A stretch of DNA of 59,755 nt, from the NCBI GenBank assembly GCA_012519845.1, contig JAAYPK010000037.1:1-59755 (forward strand), in the 5' to 3' direction. Shown one piece after another: positions 18,735-27,499 of this stretch (positions are counted from its first letter, which is position 1; each line of letters opens with the position of its first letter). This stretch comes from Clostridiales bacterium. Lineage in GTDB: Bacteria > Bacillota > Clostridia > Clostridiales > Clostridiaceae. The position numbers were made by a program, and so were the translations under genes. The notes under the pieces are model-generated. The model was given only the letters and a program-made list of their open reading frames with translations, was not told the origin of the DNA and ran no database searches.

Positions 18735-19723
18735 ATACCTTCACCTCCAGATGTTACATATCCAATTTCATAAGCATCTTCACCCATTTCTTTTAAAGAT
18801 GCAATAATATCTGTAACATCCTTTTCATTTACACATAATACAAATCCGATTCCCATATTAAATGTGTTATACATATGATCTTTATCAACACCTAATTCAA
18901 TCATTTTGTCATAAATCGGTAACATTTTGTAACTATCTTTATGAATTACTGCTGTAAAGTCATTACCATTAAACATACGAGGAACATTTTCTATAAATCC
19001 TCCACCAGTTATATGTGACATTCCTTTTATTTCATATTTTTCAAGAAGTGCTAATACTGGTTTAACATATATTTTAGTTGGTGTAATAAGAGTTTTCCAT
19101 ATTTCTTCTCCATTAAATTCTTCATCCAAATTAGTAAATAATTTTCTTACTAAAGAAAAGCCATTTGAATGTATTCCTGAAGAAGCTATTCCTATTAATT
19201 TATCTCCTTCTTTTATCTTACTTCCATCAATGATTTTATCTTTGTCAACTATCCCTACTGCAAATCCTGCAATATCATAATCTCCTTCTTTATAAAATCC
19301 TGGCATTTCAGCAGTTTCCCCACCAACTAATGCACAATCTGACTGAAGACATCCATTAGTAACGCCTTTTACTAAATCTGATGAAACATTAGCATCAAGT
19401 TTACCACATGCTATATAGTCTAAGAAAAATAATGGTTTAGCCCCATGACATAAAATATCATTTACACACATAGCTACACAGTCAATACCAACTGTATCAT
19501 ATTTCTTTTTCTTACATGCAATATCAAGTTTAGTTCCTACTCCATCAGTTCCTGAAACTAATACAGGTTTTTTGTATCCTTCTGGTAACTCAATCATACC
19601 TGCAAAACTTCCAAGTCCATTTAAAACATATTTACTATAAGTTTCTTTAACAAGATCCTTAATAAGTTTTACACTTTTATATCCCTCTTCTATGTTAACA
19701 CCAGAGTCTTTGTAAGTTATCAT
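18722..19723 (-). CDS. purM: Phosphoribosylformylglycinamidine cyclo-ligase (AIR synthetase)
   Basis: Fifth step: ATP-driven closure of FGAM to AIR. 333 residues, normal length. Signature parts are LVSGTDGVGTKLDIA near residue 55, DCVAMCVNDILCHGAKPLFFLDY near 80, LVGGETAEMPGFY near 137 and GGGFIENVPR near 240. It lies 8 bases after purF and overlaps purN. Confidence 0.97.
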   Translation of the reverse strand: MITYKDSGVNIEEGYKSVKLIKDLVKETYSKYVLNGLGSFAGMIELPEGYKKPVLVSGTDGVGTKLDIACKKKKYDTVGIDCVAMCVNDILCHGAKPLFFLDYIACGKLDANVSSDLVKGVTNGCLQSDCALVGGETAEMPGFYKEGDYDIAGFAVGIVDKDKIIDGSKIKEGDKLIGIASSGIHSNGFSLVRKLFTNLDEEFNGEEIWKTLITPTKIYVKPVLALLEKYEIKGMSHITGGGFIENVPRMFNGNDFTAVIHKDSYKMLPIYDKMIELGVDKDHMYNTFNMGIGFVLCVNEKDVTDIIASLKEMGEDAYEIGYVTSGGEGICLK

Positions 19724-19731
19724 AATTCATC

Positions 19732-21171
19732 CTACCTTTCAAGAATTTCTTTTCCAGCTTCTATTGGTGGTGCTACTGGATAAACACCATTAAAGCATCC
19801 TACACAGAAACCTTTTTTATCTGCTAAACATTTGTACATACCTTCCATACTTAAATAGCCTAGTGAATCTGCTCCTAATTTAACACCAATTTCAGCAATT
19901 GAATTATTAGCAGCAATTAATTCACTTCTATAAGCAGTGTCTATTCCAAAATAACATGGAAATTTAACTGGTGGTGATGATATTAATAAGTGTACTTCTT
20001 TAGCTCCAGCACGTTTCATAGCATCAACTAAATGCTTTGATGTTGTACCTCTAACAATTGAATCATCTATTAAAATAATTCTTTTTCCTTCTACATTAAC
20101 CTTTAAGGGATTTAATTTAACAGCAACTGCTCTTTCTCTAACTTCTTGAGAAGGTGAAATAAATGTTCTTCCTACATATCTGTTTTTTATAAATCCTGTA
20201 CCAAATGGTATTCCTGAGGCTTTTGAATATCCAATAGCAGAAGGAATTCCTGAATCAGGTACTGGAACAACTAAGTCTGCATCTATTTGATGTTCTTTAT
20301 ATAATTGTTCTCCAAATTTAACTCTTGTAGTATACACATCTAAACCATCGATTTGAGAATCAGGTCTTGCAAAATAAATATATTCAAATGAACAAGTTTG
20401 GCATCCAGCATTTTCAGCATACATTATTGATTTAACACCATTTTTATCAATTACCACAATTTCCCCTGGTAAAATATCACGTACAAATACTGCACCAACT
20501 GCATCTAAAGCGCAGCTTTCTGAAGCTAATATATATGCTTCATCCTCCTCAAATTTACCAAGACATAAAGGTCTTATTCCATGAGGATCTCTTGCTCCTA
20601 TTAATTTGTCTTTTGTCATAATAACAAGAGCAAAACTTCCTTTTACTGCTTGCATTGCATCAACTACAGCCTTTTCCATACCTTTAGCTGCTCCTCTTGC
20701 TAAAAGAGTTGCTATTACTTCTGTATCAATAGAAGTATGGAATATATGACCTCCATCTTCAAGTAATTCTCTAATAACATCAGCATTAACAAGATTTCCA
20801 TTATGAGCCATAGCAATAGTTCCAATTTTAGAATTTGAAACTAAAGGCTGAGAATTTTCAACAGTATTAGCTCCTGTTGTAGAATATCTAACATGCCCTA
20901 TAGCAATATTACCTTTAAGTTTAGCTAAATCTTCTTTGTTTCTAAAAGCATCTGTTATTAATCCTAATCCTTTATGGACATTTATTTTTTCGCCATCAGA
21001 AACTGCAATACCAGCACTTTCTTGACCTCTATGTTGTAATGCATATAGACCATAATATGTTAATCCAGCAGTATCCATAGGTCTATTTGCATAGACCCCG
21101 AATACACCACATTCATCTTTAAATTTATCTAAACTTGGATCCATAATTAAATCAAAGTCAGTTACTATCAT
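19732..21171 (-). CDS. purF: Amidophosphoribosyltransferase
   Basis: First committed step: PRPP plus glutamine to phosphoribosylamine. 479 residues. A 20-residue propeptide precedes the catalytic Cys21 in DECGVFG, as in the Bacillus-type enzyme that is cut to expose that cysteine. The N-terminal glutaminase domain has YGLYALQHRGQESAG. The PRPP loop is IILIDDSIVRGTT. Cysteines in NAGCQTCSFE and GFCVGCFNGVYP are the expected 4Fe-4S ligands, so the enzyme is likely of the oxygen-sensitive Fe-S type, fitting an anaerobe. Four bases separate it from purC. Confidence 0.97.
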   Translation of the reverse strand: MIVTDFDLIMDPSLDKFKDECGVFGVYANRPMDTAGLTYYGLYALQHRGQESAGIAVSDGEKINVHKGLGLITDAFRNKEDLAKLKGNIAIGHVRYSTTGANTVENSQPLVSNSKIGTIAMAHNGNLVNADVIRELLEDGGHIFHTSIDTEVIATLLARGAAKGMEKAVVDAMQAVKGSFALVIMTKDKLIGARDPHGIRPLCLGKFEEDEAYILASESCALDAVGAVFVRDILPGEIVVIDKNGVKSIMYAENAGCQTCSFEYIYFARPDSQIDGLDVYTTRVKFGEQLYKEHQIDADLVVPVPDSGIPSAIGYSKASGIPFGTGFIKNRYVGRTFISPSQEVRERAVAVKLNPLKVNVEGKRIILIDDSIVRGTTSKHLVDAMKRAGAKEVHLLISSPPVKFPCYFGIDTAYRSELIAANNSIAEIGVKLGADSLGYLSMEGMYKCLADKKGFCVGCFNGVYPVAPPIEAGKEILER

Positions 21172-21174
21172 ATG

Positions 21175-21885
21175 TTATTCCCCTTTAATTCTGTTTAAGA
21201 TTTCAACATAGGCTTCTTCTACATTTCCCATGTCTCTTCTGAATCTGTCTTTATCAAGTTTTTCTCCTGTAGTTGCATCCCAGAATCTACAAGTATCTGG
21301 TGATATTTCATCAGCTAATACAATTTCACCATTAGCTAATTTACCAAATTCAATTTTGAAATCAATTAAATCAATATTTAACTTCAAGAAAAATTCCTTT
21401 AATAAATCATTTATCTTAGCTGTCATATCAAGTATTTCCTTAATTTCTTCAAAAGTAGCTGCTCCAATTGCTACTGCATGATAAGAGTTTATTAGTGGAT
21501 CTCCTAATTCATCATCTTTATATGAAAACTCAAATACAGTTGTTTTAAGCTTATATCCTTCTTCTAATCCTAATCTTTTAGCCATACTTCCTGCAGCAAC
21601 ATTTCTAACAATTACTTCTAAAGGAATTATTTCAACCTTCTTACATAATTGTTCTCTTTCATTTAGTTTCTTAATAAAGTGAGTTTTTATACCGTTTTTA
21701 TTAAGCATTTCAAATATCATAGTTGTAATAGCGTTATTTAAAACACCTTTATTGTCAATTTGAGCTTTTTTTACTCCATTAAATGCTGTTGCATCATCTT
21801 TATAGTAAACTATTATTTCGTCTTCCTTATTAGTTTTGTAAATTTGTTTCGCCTTTCCTTCATAAAGCATTTCTAATTTTTCCAT
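21175..21885 (-). CDS. purC: SAICAR synthetase
   Basis: Joins aspartate to CAIR with ATP. 236 residues, the single-domain bacterial form. Motifs are [12 protein letters not shown] at the N-terminus, [11 protein letters not shown] near residue 95, [10 protein letters not shown] near 175 and [12 protein letters not shown] near 196. The start codon overlaps the end of purE by one base. Confidence 0.97.
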   Translation of the reverse strand: MEKLEMLYEGKAKQIYKTNKEDEIIVYYKDDATAFNGVKKAQIDNKGVLNNAITTMIFEMLNKNGIKTHFIKKLNEREQLCKKVEIIPLEVIVRNVAAGSMAKRLGLEEGYKLKTTVFEFSYKDDELGDPLINSYHAVAIGAATFEEIKEILDMTAKINDLLKEFFLKLNIDLIDFKIEFGKLANGEIVLADEISPDTCRFWDATTGEKLDKDRFRRDMGNVEEAYVEILNRIKGE

Positions 21886-22364
21886 TATAGTTCTACTCCT
21901 TCCCCATTCTCTTCTATAAACTTTTTCTTCATCTTTGATCTTTGTTCTATTAACTTATCTTTAATATCTGGATATTTTAATGAAAGCATTTGAACTGCTA
22001 ACATACCTGCATTGTAACTATTGTTTATTCCTACAGTAGCTACTGGAATTGATTTTGGCATTTGTACTATTGAAAGTAAAGAATCAACTCCCTCTAAAGC
22101 TGCTTTAACAGGGATTCCTATTACTGGCAATACTGTTTGTGATGCAATAACTCCAGGTAAATGTGCTGCAAGACCTGCACCTGCAATAATTACTTCGCAA
22201 CCTTCTGCTTCTACTTTTTTTATTGTTTCTACAAGTTTTTCAGGAACTCTATGTGCTGATAAAACAAATGCTTTATAATCTACACCATATTCCTTTAGGG
22301 CATTTGCAGCTCCCTTCATAACATCAGTATCTGACTTACTTCCGAAAAAAATTGCTACTTTCAT
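21885..22364 (-). CDS. purE: N5-carboxyaminoimidazole ribonucleotide mutase (class I PurE)
   Basis: Converts N5-CAIR to CAIR, or carboxylates AIR directly. 159 residues. The phosphate-binding [14 protein letters not shown] and the conserved SAHRVPE loop with its catalytic histidine are present, followed by [12 protein letters not shown] choose the ATG at 22362-22364 because GGAGG precedes it by six bases; an ATG four codons earlier overlaps that site. No purK is next to it or elsewhere in the window, so either purK lies elsewhere or the enzyme works without it. Confidence 0.95.
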   Translation of the reverse strand: MKVAIFFGSKSDTDVMKGAANALKEYGVDYKAFVLSAHRVPEKLVETIKKVEAEGCEVIIAGAGLAAHLPGVIASQTVLPVIGIPVKAALEGVDSLLSIVQMPKSIPVATVGINNSYNAGMLAVQMLSLKYPDIKDKLIEQRSKMKKKFIEENGEGVEL

Positions 22365-22409
22365 ATTATCCTCCATTACTTTTATATTTTTTATAGAGTA
22401 ATTACTATA

Positions 22410-25400
22410 TTATTTAAAATATTTAACCCCTGATTTAAAGATTTTTTGATCAAAATCTCCAGGTACATTCTTGTACAGATTTTCACCTATTCTTTCTGAA
22501 TGTCCCATCTTACCTAATACTCTTCCATCAGGACTTGTAATACCTTCTATACCAAGAATTGATCCATTAGGATTATATGGCATATCAAGTGATACATTTC
22601 CATTAAAATCAACATATTGAGTTGCTATCTGTCCATTTTTCTTTAATTCTTCTATTAAAGAAGTTGGTGCTACAAATCTTCCTTCACCATGTGAAATTGC
22701 AACTGTATGAATGTCATTTACATTAACCTCACTAAACCAAGGTGATTTAACTGATGCAATTCTTGTTCTAATTAATGATGACATATGTCTGTTAATGTTA
22801 TTATAAGTTAATGTTGCCATATCTTCTTTTATATCTCTTATTTCTCCATAAGGAACAAGACCTAATTTTATTAGTGCTTGGAATCCATTGCAAATTCCTA
22901 GCATTAATCCATCTTTGTTATTTAATAATTCCATAACAGCATTTTTGATTTTTTCATTTCTAAATACTGTTGCAATAAACTTACCAGATCCGTCTGGTTC
23001 ATCACCTGCAGAAAATCCTCCTGGAAGCATTACAATTTGTGCTGTTTTTATTTCTTCTTCTAGTTTATTAATTGATTCAATTAATGCTTCTTTAGTTAAG
23101 TTTCTTAAGATTACTTCAGAAACAATAGCTCCTTCTTTTTCGAAGGCTCTTCTTGAATCCTCTTCACAATTAGTTCCAGGGAATACTGGAATTACAACTT
23201 TTGGTTTAGCAATTTTAATCTTTGGTCCCTTTGTTATTCTCTTATCATAAGACACTGCTTCAACTTTTGTATTTGTTTTTTCAGTTTCTATTTTGAAAAC
23301 ATCTTTTAATTTTTCTTCTAATTTATTTTGTAAATCTAAAATGTTAAATTCCAAATTATATTCTTTAGATATTATCTTCTCTTCTTTTATTGTTTTACCA
23401 ATTTCAGTATATGTTGTATTTGCAAAAGTACCTTGAACATCTACAGATCCATCAACTTCAAGTAACAATGATCCGTAATGAAGTCCAAATAATTCGTCTA
23501 CAGTTACATTATAGAATTCAGCACCTATTCTATTACCTAAACTCATTTTTGTAATTGCCTCAGATACCCCTCCAAATTTTAATGAATAAGCTGAAATTAC
23601 TTTTTTACTTCCAATAGCATTATAGACTACTTCCATATTCTGCTTAAACTTATCCATATCTATTGTTTTATCTTCAAGAATTGTGCTCTTTACTAAAACT
23701 AGTTTAGAACCAACTTTTTTAAATTCTGGAGATATAATTCTATCAGCTTTTTCATATCCTACAGCAAAACTAATCAAACTTGGTGGAACATCAATGTCAT
23801 CGAAAGTTCCAGACATAGAATCTTTACCACCAATTGCTGCAATATTTAAATCTTCTTGAGCTTTGTATGCCCCAAGTAAAGCAGCAAAAGGTTTTCCCCA
23901 TCTTTCTGGACTCTTTCCAAGCCTTTCAAAATATTCTTGGAAGGTTAACCTAGCCTTTCTATAATCGCCACCCATTGCTGTTAACTTTGTAACTGATTCA
24001 ACAACTGAGTAAAATGCCATATGATATGGGCTCCACATACCTAAATTAGGATTAAATCCAAAAGTCATTAATGAAGCATCTTTACTATCTCCATTTAATA
24101 CTGGTATTTTTGCAGCCATTCCCTCTGCTTCTGTTTTAGAATACTTACCTCCAAATGGCATAAGAACGGTTCTTGCTCCAATAGTAGAATCAAATCTTTC
24201 AACTAGTCCTTGCTGAGATGCAACATTTAAAGAAGATAGATTTTCAATCCATTTTGTTTTTACATCAACATCAGATACTTCAAATGGATATTCTTTTGGG
24301 GCTACAACTTTTATATTAGTTGTTTGTGTAGCACCATTTGTATCTAAAAAGCTTCTTTTTATATCAACTATGTTTTTTCCTCTCCAGAACATTCTTAATC
24401 TTTCTGTGTCTGTTACTTCAGCAACTTGAACAGCTTCAAGATTTTCTTCTTCTGAAAGTTTTATAAATTTCTCTGCTACGCTATTATGAACTACAACAGC
24501 CATTCTTTCTTGTGATTCTGAAACTGCAAGCTCTGTACCATCTAATCCTTCATATTTCTTAGGTACTTTATCAAGATTTATATCAAGTCCTCTACATAAC
24601 TCACCAATTGCAACTGAAACTCCTCCAGCACCAAAATCATTACATCTTTTAATCATTTTAGCCACTTCTGGATTTCTAAATAATCTTTGTATTTTTCTTT
24701 CAGTAGGTGCATTTCCTTTTTGAACTTCTGCACCACAAGTTGAAATAGAATCTTGTGTGTGTTCTTTAGAAGAACCAGTTGCACCACCAACACCATCTCT
24801 TCCTGTTCTTCCTCCAAGAAGTATAATTACATCTCCAACCTTTGGCTCTTCACGTACTACATTTTCTTTAGGTGCTGCTGCAATTACTGCCCCAACTTCC
24901 ATTCTTTTAGCTACGTAATTTGGATGGTATACTTCAGAAACTTGTCCTGTTGCAAGTCCAATTTGATTTCCATAGGAACTATAACCATGTGCTGCTCCAA
25001 GAGTTATTGTTCTTTGAGGAAGTTTTCCTTTTAATGTGTCCTCAATTGGAACTGTTGGATCAGCTGCGCCTGTAACTCTCATTGCCTGATACACATATGT
25101 TCTTCCTGATAATGGATCCCTTATTGCACCTCCAAGACAAGTTGCTGCGCCACCAAAAGGTTCAATTTCTGTTGGATGATTATGTGTTTCGTTTTTAAAC
25201 ATTAAAAGATATTTTTCTATGCCTTTATCTGTTTCAACATTAATATTGATTGAACATGCATTTATTTCTTCTGAAATATCTAAATCATCTAAATATCCCT
25301 TTTTGCGCATTTCTTTCATAGTAATAATTGCTATATCCATTAAAGTTATATTTCTATCTGTTTTCCCATAGACATAATCCCTAGATTTTAAATATGCTTC

Positions 25401-26159
25401 ATAGCTTTTTTTAACTGGAATAGAAAATTTATTTTCTTCGATTTCTACTTCTTGAATAGAAGTTTGAAAAGTTGTGTGTCTACAATGATCTGACCAATAT
25501 GTATCTATAACTTTAATTTCAGTTATACTAGGATCTCTTTTTTCATCATTTTTATAATAATCTCTTATCATAATAAGGTCTTCTATACTCATAGCTAAAC
25601 CTTGTTCCTTATGAAAAGCATTAAGAGATTTCACATCATAGTTCACAAAATCTTTTAAGATTTGTACATCATTAGGCATGGTAAGTGTACCTTGTAAATC
25701 TTTATTATCAATGGACACTTCTCTAGAATCTACTGGATTAATATAATAAGATTTAATTTTCTTTACATCATCAGTAGATAATTTACCTTTTAATATAATT
25801 ATCTTTGATGATTTAACATCGATTTTGTCTTCCGCTGTTAAGAGCTGAAAACATTCAGAAGCTGAACTTGCTCTTTGATCATATTGACCTGGTAGGTATT
25901 CCACCCCAAATGCAATGTCTTCCTTATCTATTGGTAATTTCTCTTCATATACCTTATCTACAGTAAGTTCAGAGAAAATTGTATATAGTGCTTTATTATA
26001 ATAGTCATCTGATACTTCCCCTAAAGTATACTTATTTATTACTCTAACATCTGTTAGAGAATTAATTCTCAAATTTCTCTTAAAGTCTGTAAGTAAACTT
26101 TTTGCCTCTACATCGAAACCTTTTTTCTTTTCGACGAAAATGCATCTGACATTATTCAT
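22410..26159 (-). CDS. purL: Phosphoribosylformylglycinamidine synthase, single-chain form
   Basis: Fourth step: FGAR to FGAM with glutamine and ATP. At 1249 residues this is the large fused form rather than the separate PurS/PurQ/PurL set of Bacillus. Order of parts: PurS-like N-terminal domain (1-170), linker with DHCRHTTF (about 230), two AIRS-like halves including KNETHNHPTEIEPFGGAATC and GGKDSMSGT, then a glutaminase domain from about 980 with LPGGFSAGDEPDGSG, the nucleophile in LGICNGFQ and a C-terminal GHSERIG histidine. It is the first gene of the operon, with a TTTTGGAGG site. A promoter lies 60-90 bases upstream. Confidence 0.97.
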   Translation of the reverse strand: MNNVRCIFVEKKKGFDVEAKSLLTDFKRNLRINSLTDVRVINKYTLGEVSDDYYNKALYTIFSELTVDKVYEEKLPIDKEDIAFGVEYLPGQYDQRASSASECFQLLTAEDKIDVKSSKIIILKGKLSTDDVKKIKSYYINPVDSREVSIDNKDLQGTLTMPNDVQILKDFVNYDVKSLNAFHKEQGLAMSIEDLIMIRDYYKNDEKRDPSITEIKVIDTYWSDHCRHTTFQTSIQEVEIEENKFSIPVKKSYEAYLKSRDYVYGKTDRNITLMDIAIITMKEMRKKGYLDDLDISEEINACSININVETDKGIEKYLLMFKNETHNHPTEIEPFGGAATCLGGAIRDPLSGRTYVYQAMRVTGAADPTVPIEDTLKGKLPQRTITLGAAHGYSSYGNQIGLATGQVSEVYHPNYVAKRMEVGAVIAAAPKENVVREEPKVGDVIILLGGRTGRDGVGGATGSSKEHTQDSISTCGAEVQKGNAPTERKIQRLFRNPEVAKMIKRCNDFGAGGVSVAIGELCRGLDINLDKVPKKYEGLDGTELAVSESQERMAVVVHNSVAEKFIKLSEEENLEAVQVAEVTDTERLRMFWRGKNIVDIKRSFLDTNGATQTTNIKVVAPKEYPFEVSDVDVKTKWIENLSSLNVASQQGLVERFDSTIGARTVLMPFGGKYSKTEAEGMAAKIPVLNGDSKDASLMTFGFNPNLGMWSPYHMAFYSVVESVTKLTAMGGDYRKARLTFQEYFERLGKSPERWGKPFAALLGAYKAQEDLNIAAIGGKDSMSGTFDDIDVPPSLISFAVGYEKADRIISPEFKKVGSKLVLVKSTILEDKTIDMDKFKQNMEVVYNAIGSKKVISAYSLKFGGVSEAITKMSLGNRIGAEFYNVTVDELFGLHYGSLLLEVDGSVDVQGTFANTTYTEIGKTIKEEKIISKEYNLEFNILDLQNKLEEKLKDVFKIETEKTNTKVEAVSYDKRITKGPKIKIAKPKVVIPVFPGTNCEEDSRRAFEKEGAIVSEVILRNLTKEALIESINKLEEEIKTAQIVMLPGGFSAGDEPDGSGKFIATVFRNEKIKNAVMELLNNKDGLMLGICNGFQALIKLGLVPYGEIRDIKEDMATLTYNNINRHMSSLIRTRIASVKSPWFSEVNVNDIHTVAISHGEGRFVAPTSLIEELKKNGQIATQYVDFNGNVSLDMPYNPNGSILGIEGITSPDGRVLGKMGHSERIGENLYKNVPGDFDQKIFKSGVKYFK

Positions 26160-26220
26160 TTAAATACCTCCAAAACATATATGCTCTTATTAACATTATT
26201 CAATTATATTCACCGTAATT

Positions 26221-26249
26221 AGATTACCACCAGTATAATATAATGTCAA
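26221..26249 (-). promoter_or_regulatory. Sigma-A promoter of the purine operon
   Basis: On the minus strand TTGACA (26244-26249) is followed by 17 bases and TAATCT (26221-26226). This is the best housekeeping promoter seen in the window and lies about 61 bases before purL. The 5' leader is short and holds no purine riboswitch core, so any purine control must work through a protein. Confidence 0.75.
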
Positions 26250-26275
26250 TAATCTTAATTAAAATATAAATTATC

Positions 26276-26293
26276 ATTCGTATTGTATCGAAT
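26276..26293. promoter_or_regulatory. Inverted repeat upstream of the purine promoter, possible operator
   Basis: ATTCG (26276-26280) and CGAAT (26289-26293) are complementary around 8 bases, 27 bases upstream of the -35. The CGAA core resembles half of a PurR box, but the arm is short and the spacing is not that of the known Bacillus site. It could also be a weak terminator for sipW. Confidence 0.3.
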
Positions 26294-26313
26294 TATCTGT
26301 TTTTATTTTTTGC

Positions 26314-26808
26314 TTATCTTTCGTCCTTTTTAAGTAATTTACCAATAATTTCAGGTATGAACAAAATTATACACGCTATAATAATAGTTATTATTAAATT
26401 ACTTTTTAAAAAATATAAAATACTTCCAATATAACTTATCTTAAGTACAACTTTACCTTCAAATTCATCCTTAGACACAGTTCCAACATCTGATGCATTA
26501 TTTGCATCACCTTTAGTAATAAATTCATCATTCTCATCTTTTTCAACTATTCTATGAGTAACCTTTGAATTTCCATTATTAGGTCTAAAACATATTACAT
26601 CATCAATTTTCAAGTCTTCATAAGGTACATCTTTTATAAATACTAATGAACCCTGCTTTATTGTTGGCTCCATACTACCTGTAAGAACATTTAATGCTCT
26701 ATAACCTAAAATGTACGGAACCTTGTCACCACTAATTAATGTAAATCCAACTAAACATATTAATAGTAAAGTAATTAATGTATCTATTATCTTTTTTACT
26801 ATTTTCAT
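26314..26808 (-). CDS. sipW: SipW-type (ER-like) signal peptidase I
   Basis: Membrane protease of 164 residues that removes the special signal peptides of TasA/CalY/BsaA-type fibre proteins. One N-terminal helix (about 6-26) is followed by the catalytic serine in VLTGSMEPTIKQG, and by VTHRIVE, where histidine replaces the lysine of ordinary bacterial signal peptidases; this Ser-His arrangement defines the SipW/ER group. A second C-terminal helix (about 132-158) ends in basic residues. It is the last gene of a five-gene operon containing two predicted substrates. A strong hairpin stands between it and the preceding gene, so its expression is probably lower than that of the subunits. Confidence 0.93.
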   Translation of the reverse strand: MKIVKKIIDTLITLLLICLVGFTLISGDKVPYILGYRALNVLTGSMEPTIKQGSLVFIKDVPYEDLKIDDVICFRPNNGNSKVTHRIVEKDENDEFITKGDANNASDVGTVSKDEFEGKVVLKISYIGSILYFLKSNLIITIIIACIILFIPEIIGKLLKKDER

Positions 26809-26830
26809 TTTCTTCCCCCTTTAATTTAAA

Positions 26831-26864
26831 AATATAAGGTGGAGTAAATACTCCACCTTATATT
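26831..26864 (-). terminator. Strong hairpin between the second fibre subunit gene and sipW
   Basis: A perfect 15-base arm (26831-26845) pairs with 26850-26864 around AAAT, and the minus-strand transcript continues TTTAAATTAA. It is the only such element inside the operon and lies only about 22 bases before the sipW start, leaving no room for a separate promoter after it. sipW must be read through or made from processed mRNA. Confidence 0.75.
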
Positions 26865-26877
26865 ATTATAATTAATT

Positions 26878-27486
26878 TTATGATGATAATCCAGATAACA
26901 TTTCTATTATTCTATCATTTTTAACATTCCAATCTGTTTTCCATGCATCAGAATTTGAATAAACAGCTTCGGCTCTTACAACAGCCTTTAAAGTCTTTCC
27001 ATTATAATCATCCATATTTCCTTCAGGTAAATTTAATTTCACACTTTTTATAATATCTGTTGTACTCTCTCCTTCTTTAACAACACTTGTATAATAGTAG
27101 TATCCATCTCCACCATCACACCACATATTACTTGCTTTAATATCACTTGTAACATTATTAAATTCAAACTCAATATCATTTATGTTTCCACTATAGAAAT
27201 TACCATTTTCATCTTCGAATCTTGGTTCAATGGCTACTCTAATTATTTCTGGCATTACATTCGTATTAGTTACATGAGCATCCTTTGTTATTTTTTCTCC
27301 ATTCCAACTGTCTGGTTCTTTCCAATTAGGCTCTTCAATTTTAATTGTTAAATCTTGCACCTTAAAATTATTTGTTACAGTATCCTTCGAAATAAAGAAT
27401 GCTAATGTACCAGAGGAAAGAATAATGAAAGTCATTAGAATTGAAATAATTTTTATCCTTTTCTTAGTTTTTGGTCCAATTCTCAT
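26878..27486 (-). CDS. TasA/CalY/BsaA-like surface-fibre protein (second copy)
   Basis: Secreted structural protein of 202 residues. The N-terminal helix ends in SSGTLAFFISKDTVTNNF, matching the SipW-type signal in which cleavage follows a small residue before an aromatic pair and a D-x-V-x-N-x-F stretch. The mature part is beta-rich and has CDGGDGYYYYTSVVKEGEST, a segment mirrored in the first copy (VDGGDGYFYYLGKVAPQAST). Such proteins polymerise into biofilm or surface fibres. The longer N-terminus (MRIGPKTKKR) and acidic, Trp-rich mature start differ from the first copy, so it may be a minor or tip subunit. It sits between the large adhesin and sipW. Confidence 0.85.
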   Translation of the reverse strand: MRIGPKTKKRIKIISILMTFIILSSGTLAFFISKDTVTNNFKVQDLTIKIEEPNWKEPDSWNGEKITKDAHVTNTNVMPEIIRVAIEPRFEDENGNFYSGNINDIEFEFNNVTSDIKASNMWCDGGDGYYYYTSVVKEGESTTDIIKSVKLNLPEGNMDDYNGKTLKAVVRAEAVYSNSDAWKTDWNVKNDRIIEMLSGLSS

Positions 27487-27499
27487 ATTCTATCCCCCC

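Noticed and set aside
24753..25034. Cys-rich plus-strand frame of 93 codons inside purL
   Set aside because: Shadow of purL; the cysteines come from the reverse complement of Ala/Thr codons.
26160..26313. Purine riboswitch before purL
   Set aside because: No three-way-junction consensus or stem pairs of that class can be found in the 60-base leader.
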